Shown piece after piece: positions 5,964-6,569 of a DNA stretch of 6,569 bases. The position numbers were made by a program, and so were the translations under genes. Under the pieces are notes generated by a model, which had not been told where the DNA came from, searched no databases, and saw nothing but the letters and a program-made list of their open reading frames with translations. Location: positions 1-6,569 of the forward strand of contig JACNIV010000052.1 of assembly GCA_014382915.1 (NCBI GenBank), given 5' to 3'. Each line of letters begins with the position of its first letter. Position 1 is the stretch's first letter. Source of the stretch: Candidatus Cloacimonadota bacterium (GTDB lineage Bacteria > Cloacimonadota > Cloacimonadia > Cloacimonadales > TCS61).

Positions 5964-6248
5964 ATGAGAACAAAACACAAAAAATTAATTCCACTGTTCA
6001 TTCTAGGTGGGATCGGTCTTGTATTTCTTTTCGGCTGGATTGTGCAGCTTTTGTGGAATGCAACCATCAGCGAGATATTCGATGTGAAAACACTTACTTA
6101 CTGGCAGGCATTTATGCTTATCATCTTGTGCAAGATATTGTTCAGCTCACATTATAACGTAAAGGAACATCACAGACCACGCTTTGTCGAGCATCATCTA
6201 TTCAAAAAGGAAAAAGAGCCGGAACTTGAAGAAAAAGACGAAGAATAA
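5964..6248 (+). CDS. Small two-helix membrane protein of the ECF operon
   Basis: This 94-aa protein has a basic start (MRTKHKK) and two hydrophobic helices at about 8-32 and 44-61. Conserved-looking residues are LWN (30-32) and the segment YWQAFMLIILCKILF (46-60). The tail contains five His (63, 69, 70, 77, 78) and then a very acidic Glu/Lys end. From memory, short proteins with an 'LWN ... tWQAl.LlLL.kILF' pattern are often encoded beside ECF sigma genes; their function is unknown to me. A perfect AAGGAGG (5952-5958) sits 5 nt before the ATG, the strongest ribosome site in the window. It is the last gene before the terminator. It could be a membrane sensor or stress-shock-type protein controlled by the sigma factor, which is inference. 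Confidence 0.85.
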   Translation: MRTKHKKLIPLFILGGIGLVFLFGWIVQLLWNATISEIFDVKTLTYWQAFMLIILCKILFSSHYNVKEHHRPRFVEHHLFKKEKEPELEEKDEE

Positions 6249-6272
6249 AACGGGCAAGAGCCCGTTTTTTTT
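6247..6272 (+). terminator. Rho-independent terminator of the ECF operon
   Basis: CGGGC (6251-6255) and GCCCG (6260-6264) pair around an AAGA loop, extended by AAAA/TTTT and followed by eight T (6265-6272). It overlaps the stop codon of the 94-aa gene and ends the operon. A repeat copy begins 5 nt later. Confidence 0.93.
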
Positions 6273-6277
6273 ATCCT

Positions 6278-6387
6278 GTCTTTGCGAGGGATCTTTCAGA
6301 GGAATTCCATCGAAGCAATCTCATAAGATCAACAATTGTTACTTCACTAAGATTGCCACGATCTGATAAATCAGGTCTCGAAAAGAC
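6278..6387 (+). repeat. Structured interspersed repeat, copy 4
   Basis: This 110-bp copy starts with GTCTTTGCGAG (6278-6288) and ends with CTCGAAAAGAC (6377-6387), one mismatch from the perfect end. Internal pairs are GCAATCT/AGATTGC (6315-6321 and 6350-6356) and GATCTGAT/ATCAGGTC (6360-6367 and 6370-6377), the latter with one T-G wobble. The variable segment contains the palindrome GGAATTCC (6301-6308). Confidence 0.85.
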
Positions 6388-6407
6388 AAACCACGATTAC
6401 ACTCCAT

Positions 6408-6517
6408 GTCTTTGCGAGTAAAACCTTCTAAGGCATCGAGCGAAGCAATCTCATAAGATCAACAATTACTATTCAAATAAGATTGCCACGATCTGATAAA
6501 TAAGGTCTCGCAAAGAC
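6408..6517 (+). repeat. Structured interspersed repeat, copy 5
   Basis: This 110-bp copy has perfect ends at 6408-6418 and 6507-6517. GCAATCT/AGATTGC lies at 6445-6451 and 6480-6486. The last hairpin is partly decayed (ATAAGGTC instead of ATCAGGTC). The variable segment contains a different mini-hairpin, CCTT-CT-AAGG (6424-6433). It is in direct tandem with copy 4, exactly 130 bp later, across a 20-nt linker starting AAACCACGATTA. Confidence 0.85.
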
Positions 6518-6537
6518 AAACCACGATTAAACACAAT

Positions 6538-6569
6538 GGATTTGCGAGGCGTGCACAGTTGAGGATAAA
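6538..6569 (+). repeat. Start of a further repeat copy, cut by the window edge or degenerate
   Basis: After the third linker (6518-6537, again AAACCACGATTA at its start), GGATTTGCGAG (6538-6548) matches the left end with two mismatches, exactly 130 bp after copy 5. The following bases to the window end do not show the conserved middle, which would lie outside the window. Confidence 0.5.

Noticed and set aside
6184..6366. 60-aa plus-strand open frame
   Set aside because: It overlaps the end of the 94-aa gene, runs through the terminator and ends in repeat copy 4.
4227..6569. CRISPR array
   Set aside because: The repeated unit is about 110 bp with internal palindromes and the linkers are similar 20-mers, not short identical repeats with unique spacers.

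Overview
The window is a low-GC bacterial chromosome segment using the standard code. Clear Shine-Dalgarno sequences (for example AAGGAGG before the last gene) argue against typical Bacteroidota. A signal-anchored AMMECR1/Memo-associated radical SAM enzyme, a membrane-embedded spermidine-synthase-like protein and an ECF sigma operon would suit an uncultured anaerobe of the wider FCB group, such as Cloacimonadota. That assignment is inference with low confidence.

Layout, left to right. (1) A plus-strand amrS-type radical SAM gene (108-1187) follows a perfect AT-rich dyad. (2) A 110-bp structured repeat (copy 1, inverted) fills the gap to a large plus-strand membrane protein with a central spermidine-synthase-like domain (1331-3448). 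(3) That gene converges, with overlapping stop codons, on a minus-strand lytic-transglycosylase-like gene (3445-4026). (4) The 564-bp gap 4027-4590 holds a strong plus-sense hairpin, two tandem copies of the repeat and a leader hairpin before the next operon. (5) A compact plus-strand operon (4591-6248) encodes an ECF sigma factor, a 72-aa membrane peptide 1 nt downstream, a class I methyltransferase and a 94-aa two-helix membrane protein. It ends at a clear intrinsic terminator (6247-6272). (6) From 6278 to the window end the repeat resumes as two full copies and one partial copy.

The most striking non-coding element is the repeat family. Five full copies of 109-112 bp have 10-11 bp terminal inverted repeats (GTCTTTGCGAG/CTCGCAAAGAC) around two further internal inverted repeats, and so could fold into a multi-arm structure. 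Tandem copies are separated by a 20-nt linker whose first 12 nt are identical (AAACCACGATTA), giving a 130-132 bp period. Arrays in the same orientation lie on both sides of the ECF operon, so the operon could in principle be lost by recombination between them.

The ECF operon looks like an envelope- or environment-responsive unit: a sigma factor, a candidate membrane-bound regulator in the position usually held by an anti-sigma factor, a methyltransferase that is more AT-rich than its neighbours, and a small membrane protein of a type I recall near ECF sigma genes. No anti-sigma zinc finger is visible. All functional links within the operon are inferred from gene order.
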